Made by a program: the position numbers and the translations under genes. 64,000 bases of DNA from Streptomyces sp. CNQ-509 (GTDB lineage Bacteria > Actinomycetota > Actinomycetes > Streptomycetales > Streptomycetaceae). The notes under the pieces were generated by a model. That model was not told the DNA's origin. It searched no databases and was given only the letters and a program-made list of their open reading frames with translations. The stretch spans positions 558,001-622,000 of the forward strand of contig NZ_CP011492.1 of the NCBI RefSeq assembly GCF_001011035.1. The letters run 5' to 3'. Below, piece after piece: positions 61,689 to 64,000 of this stretch; the stretch's first letter is position 1, and every line of letters begins with the position of its first letter.

Positions 61689-62699
61689 TCAGCGCGGCAG
61701 GCCCGTGCGGCGCCGGCGGCCCCGGCGCAGCCAGTTGAGGCTGCCGCGGCGTGGGCGGGTGCCTCCCGCCGGGCGCGCGGGCGGGGCGCCGCCGGGGGGC
61801 GGCGGCGGAGCCGCGAGCGGGGCGGGGAGCGGCGCCGGGGACGCTTCCGGAGGGAGGGACGGGCCCGGGGTGGCGTAGTCGACGCGCGCGGCCTGGAGCT
61901 CCACCGCCAGTCCCAGCCGGTAGCCCAGGGCCTCCGCGTCGGTCTCCGCCAGCAGCACGTCCTCCGCCGCCCTGCGGGCCGTCTCGCTACCGCCGCGCGC
62001 CGGGGCGACCAGCTCCGCCCGGTGCTCCACGACGCGCGCCCGCTCCCCGGTGTCGGGCACCTCCTCCGCCAGCTCCGCGTCGCTCAGCACCGCCGCGTAC
62101 GCGCCCGCCCGCTCCCACGGATCCACCCGCTCCGACAGCAACTGCTCCACCCGCCGCTGGCGCCAGCCGCGGGCCCGGGCGTCCGCGCCCTCAGCCAGCT
62201 CCGCCCGCATCGCCGGCGGCAGCGGTCCGCGCAGCAGCCCCGGCTCCCGCTCCCCGAACCGCTCCACCTCCGTCGCGAGATACAGCCAGACCACGACCCG
62301 GTACCGGTTCACATAGAACCGCGCGGGCGCGAAGCACCCCGCCCGGGCCAGCCGCGTGAAGCGGACGGACGAGATGCCCAGCTCCTCCGCCCCTGCGACC
62401 GTCCCCACCAGCCGCAGACGCTCACGCAGCGCAGCCGCCGCCCCGGCACCGCCGGCGCCCCCGGTGCCGTCCTCCGCGCGCAGCCGCGCTACCTCGGCCC
62501 GGGCCACCCGGCGCCGCCCGCCGGCCCGCTGCGGCGGCTCCGTCGGCACCAGCCCGAGCTGCACCGCCAGCTCCAACTCGCGCGGCAGCAGCCCCAGCTC
62601 CGCCGCCGCCCGGCCGAACGTCAGCAGCTCCGCCCGCTCGCCCGCCGCGCCGGCCGTCCGCGCACCCGCGCCCGCCCCGGTCCTTACCACCATGGCCAT
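61689..62699 (-). CDS. DUF6397-like protein with excisionase-like DNA-binding region
   Basis: The 336-residue protein looks like the streptomycete DUF6397 family. A helix-turn-helix-like N-terminus (FGRAAAELGLLPRELELAVQ, near 28-47) is followed by a second one (VGTVAGAEELGISSVRFTRL, near 98-117) and FYVNRYRVVVWLYLATEVE (near 127). A helical middle and a Pro/Ala/Gly-rich tail end in an Arg-rich stretch that could contact nucleic acid. The family assignment is from memory. Function is unknown. The gene converges with the helicase gene over 7 bases. Confidence 0.7.
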   Translation of the reverse strand: MAMVVRTGAGAGARTAGAAGERAELLTFGRAAAELGLLPRELELAVQLGLVPTEPPQRAGGRRRVARAEVARLRAEDGTGGAGGAGAAAALRERLRLVGTVAGAEELGISSVRFTRLARAGCFAPARFYVNRYRVVVWLYLATEVERFGEREPGLLRGPLPPAMRAELAEGADARARGWRQRRVEQLLSERVDPWERAGAYAAVLSDAELAEEVPDTGERARVVEHRAELVAPARGGSETARRAAEDVLLAETDAEALGYRLGLAVELQAARVDYATPGPSLPPEASPAPLPAPLAAPPPPPGGAPPARPAGGTRPRRGSLNWLRRGRRRRTGLPR

Positions 62700-62788
62700 C
62701 TCCCCCGTCGTTGCTTGAAAAGCGCCGCCTCGATTACTCTCAGTGACGAGCCTAGCGCGTCGCTCCCCGCCCCGCCTCCTCCTGTGGA

Positions 62789-62794
62789 TAACCT
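62789..62794 (+). promoter_or_regulatory. -10 box TAACCT, probable leaderless promoter
   Basis: TAACCT ends 6 bases before the ATG at 62801, and there is no Shine-Dalgarno. It is the clearest -10 in the 101-base gap after the DUF6397-like gene start. Confidence 0.45.
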
Positions 62795-62800
62795 GCTCGC

Positions 62801-63229
62801 ATGGGCGAGAAGATGACCGGCGAAGAGTGGCGCACCTTCGTCTCCGCAGGCACCCGCACCGGCAAGCTGGCCACCGTCCGCGCCGACGGCAGCCCCCACG
62901 TGGCCCCGATCTGGTTCGTGCTCGACGGCGACGACTTCGTCTTCAACACCGGCGCCGGCAGCGTCAAGGGCCGCAACCTCGCGCGCGACGGCCGCGCCAC
63001 CCTCTGCGTCGACGACGAGCGCTATCCGTACTCGTTCGCCGTGCTCTCCGGCCGCGCGAGGCTCAGCGACGACCTGGACGAGATGCGCCGCTGGGCCACG
63101 GTCATCGCCGCCCGCTACGTCGACAGGGAACTGGCCGAGACCTACGGCGCGCGCAACGCCGTCGCCGGCGAACTCCTCGTCCGCGTCACCATCGACAAGG
63201 TGGTCTCCGAAGCCCGCGTGGCCGAGTGA
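62801..63229 (+). CDS. PPOX-class F420-dependent oxidoreductase-like protein
   Basis: The 142-residue protein is a split-barrel flavin/deazaflavin-binding domain: GKLATVRADGSPHVAPIWFV (near 21-40), DFVFNTGAGSVKGRNLARDG (near 45-64), ATLCVDDERYPYSFAVLSG (near 66-84) and a helical end. It fits the pyridoxamine-phosphate-oxidase-related actinobacterial group that uses F420. It would reduce a small molecule or buffer redox stress in the cytoplasm. Cofactor choice is inferred from family. It stands alone and converges with the conservon. Confidence 0.88.
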   Translation: MGEKMTGEEWRTFVSAGTRTGKLATVRADGSPHVAPIWFVLDGDDFVFNTGAGSVKGRNLARDGRATLCVDDERYPYSFAVLSGRARLSDDLDEMRRWATVIAARYVDRELAETYGARNAVAGELLVRVTIDKVVSEARVAE

Positions 63230-63250
63230 CCCGCGGCACCCCGGGCCCGC

Positions 63251-63865
63251 TCACCCCACCGGCTCCGTGCCGACCGTGTCGAGCAGCCGGGCGGTGTGCA
63301 CCCGGCCGGCGTACTCGACCAGCCTGATCAGCACCTCCTTCCCCGAGTCGCGGTCTCGCGCGTCGCACAGCACGACGGGAGTGCCCTGGTCGAGGTCGAG
63401 GGCACGGGCGACCTCGTGGGCGCCGAAACCGCGAGACCCGGGAAAGCAGTTCACCGCGACGATGAACGGGATGCTGCGGTGCTCGAAGTAGTCCACCGCC
63501 GGGAAGCAGTCCTGCAGCCTGCGGGTGTCCGCCAGCACCACCGCGCCCAGCGCGCCGGTGGCCAGCTCGTCCCAGAGGAACCAGAAGCGGTCCTGCCCCG
63601 GCGTGCCGAACAGATAGACCGCGAGTCCGGCGCGGATGGTGATCCTGCCGAAGTCCATCGCCACCGTCGTCGTGGTCTTCTCGTCCACGCCGCCGGTGTC
63701 GTCGACGGCGGTGCCGACCTCGCTCAACTGCTCCTCGGTGCGCAGCGGACGGATCTCGCTGACGGAACCGACCAGGGTGGTCTTGCCCACCCCGAAACCG
63801 CCGGCGATGAGGATCTTCAGCGCCAGCGCGTCGTCGACCCTGCGGTCAGAGGGCGCGGAGTCCAT
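63251..63865 (-). CDS. cvnD: conservon small GTP/ATP-binding protein (CvnD-like)
   Basis: The 204-residue protein is a Ras-like P-loop NTPase of the MglA/CvnD group. It has P-loop GGFGVGKTT near 22-30, a Thr-rich switch region (DEKTTTTVAMDFGRI, near 60-74), switch II FGTPGQDRFWFL (near 86-97) and VAVNCFPGSRGF in place of the usual N-K-x-D (near 137). In streptomycetes CvnA-D form GPCR-like complexes of a sensor kinase, roadblock protein, DUF742 protein and this GTPase at the membrane. Its start overlaps the upstream DUF742 gene by 20 bases. The rest of the conservon lies beyond the window. Confidence 0.93.
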   Translation of the reverse strand: MDSAPSDRRVDDALALKILIAGGFGVGKTTLVGSVSEIRPLRTEEQLSEVGTAVDDTGGVDEKTTTTVAMDFGRITIRAGLAVYLFGTPGQDRFWFLWDELATGALGAVVLADTRRLQDCFPAVDYFEHRSIPFIVAVNCFPGSRGFGAHEVARALDLDQGTPVVLCDARDRDSGKEVLIRLVEYAGRVHTARLLDTVGTEPVG

Positions 63866-64000
63866 CGATCACTTCTCTCAGGATCATCTCGTCGGGAAGC
63901 TGCGCCGGCGGCACGGGCCTGCTCACCCGTACGCAGCCGAGTTCGACCAGATCGCCGAGGAGCACCCGCACGACCCCCACCGGCAGATCGGTCTCCGCCG
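63846..64000 (-). CDS. cvnC: DUF742 protein (CvnC-like), 5' end beyond window
   Basis: Only the last 51 codons are visible. They read TDLPVGVVRVLLGDLVELG, CVRVSRPVPPAQLPDEMILR and EVIDGLRAL, the standard C-terminus of DUF742 proteins, which have a winged-helix-like fold. It ends inside the start of cvnD, consistent with the usual cvnA-B-C-D order and translational coupling. Confidence 0.9.
   Translation of the reverse strand, partial: AETDLPVGVVRVLLGDLVELGCVRVSRPVPPAQLPDEMILREVIDGLRAL

Noticed and set aside
61740..61880. Pro/Gly-rich coding tract in the DUF6397-like gene as a minisatellite or CRISPR-like array
   Set aside because: No regular unit or spacer pattern; it is ordinary low-complexity linker sequence.
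1..64000. tRNA, rRNA, riboswitch, insertion sequence, prophage or attachment-site signals
   Set aside because: Reading both strands I saw no cloverleaf-like genes, no transposase or integrase, and no long terminal inverted repeats. A tool search (tRNAscan-SE, Infernal, ISfinder) would be needed to exclude small ones.

Overview
The window reads as a slice of a Streptomyces (or very close Streptomycetaceae) chromosome. It has very high G+C with strongly G/C-biased third codon positions, frequent GTG starts, ATGA/GTGA stop-start overlaps, TAT and lipobox export signals, TTA codons almost absent, and the start of a 'conservon' (CvnD and CvnC/DUF742 genes) at the right edge. I found about 53 protein genes or gene remnants. 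I see no rRNA, tRNA, CRISPR array, insertion sequence or prophage. No gene-free stretch exceeds 300 bases.

Left part (1-15.7 kb) is mixed housekeeping and accessory genes. It holds a DUF305 lipoprotein (cut by the window edge), an Asp-box beta-propeller, uracil-DNA glycosylase with a BadF/NagK-type kinase, a degenerate CbiX-like protein, a YVTN lactonase, a broken beta-helix pseudogene, a HAD phosphatase and a truncated vanadium-haloperoxidase-like gene. It also holds a membrane protein, a rifampin-phosphotransferase-like PEP-utilising protein, a secreted endonuclease/exonuclease/phosphatase-family enzyme, YjbQ, a flavin monooxygenase and a LacI regulator.

The centre (14.6-34.7 kb) is a complete L-rhamnose catabolic island built as two divergent operons around a 200-bp control region (23.69-23.89 kb). 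The leftward operon encodes a CUT2-type ABC importer (rhaT, rhaP, rhaQ, rhaS), rhamnose mutarotase, a secreted BNR_4-type beta-propeller that may cut rhamnosyl-uronate linkages, and an AraA/FucI-type isomerase of unknown substrate. The LacI gene follows. The rightward operon encodes a secreted GH78 alpha-L-rhamnosidase, RhaI, a bifunctional rhamnulose-1-phosphate aldolase/lactaldehyde dehydrogenase, RhaB and LutABC. Together they could take a rhamnose-containing glycan to dihydroxyacetone phosphate and pyruvate. Promoter and LacI-like operator candidates lie in the divergent region.

Next (34.8-48.4 kb) come a TAT-exported NamZ/DUF1343 muramidase-like enzyme, a VOC plus APH(3')-like kinase pair, a frameshifted membrane-anchored gene, a TetR regulator converging on an alpha/beta hydrolase, a large subtilisin-like protease divergent from a TrmB/LuxR-type regulator, and a trypsin-like protease with a TTA codon in its signal peptide. 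A DUF2071 protein, a macrodomain protein and an ABC exporter follow.

The right part (48.4-64 kb) holds a MarR gene with an elaborate divergent operator and a downstream FAD/Fe-S D-lactate-dehydrogenase-like gene. It continues with a GH109-like exported enzyme, an L,D-transpeptidase-like lipoprotein, a heterodimeric ABC exporter with complementary degenerate ATP sites, a YdjM-type membrane protein, a Ski2-like helicase, a DUF6397-like protein, a PPOX/F420 protein and the conservon edge. Recurrent themes are DasR-like (dre) sites before two amino-sugar-related enzymes and several genes with a -10 box 6-8 bases before the start codon and no Shine-Dalgarno, suggesting leaderless transcripts.
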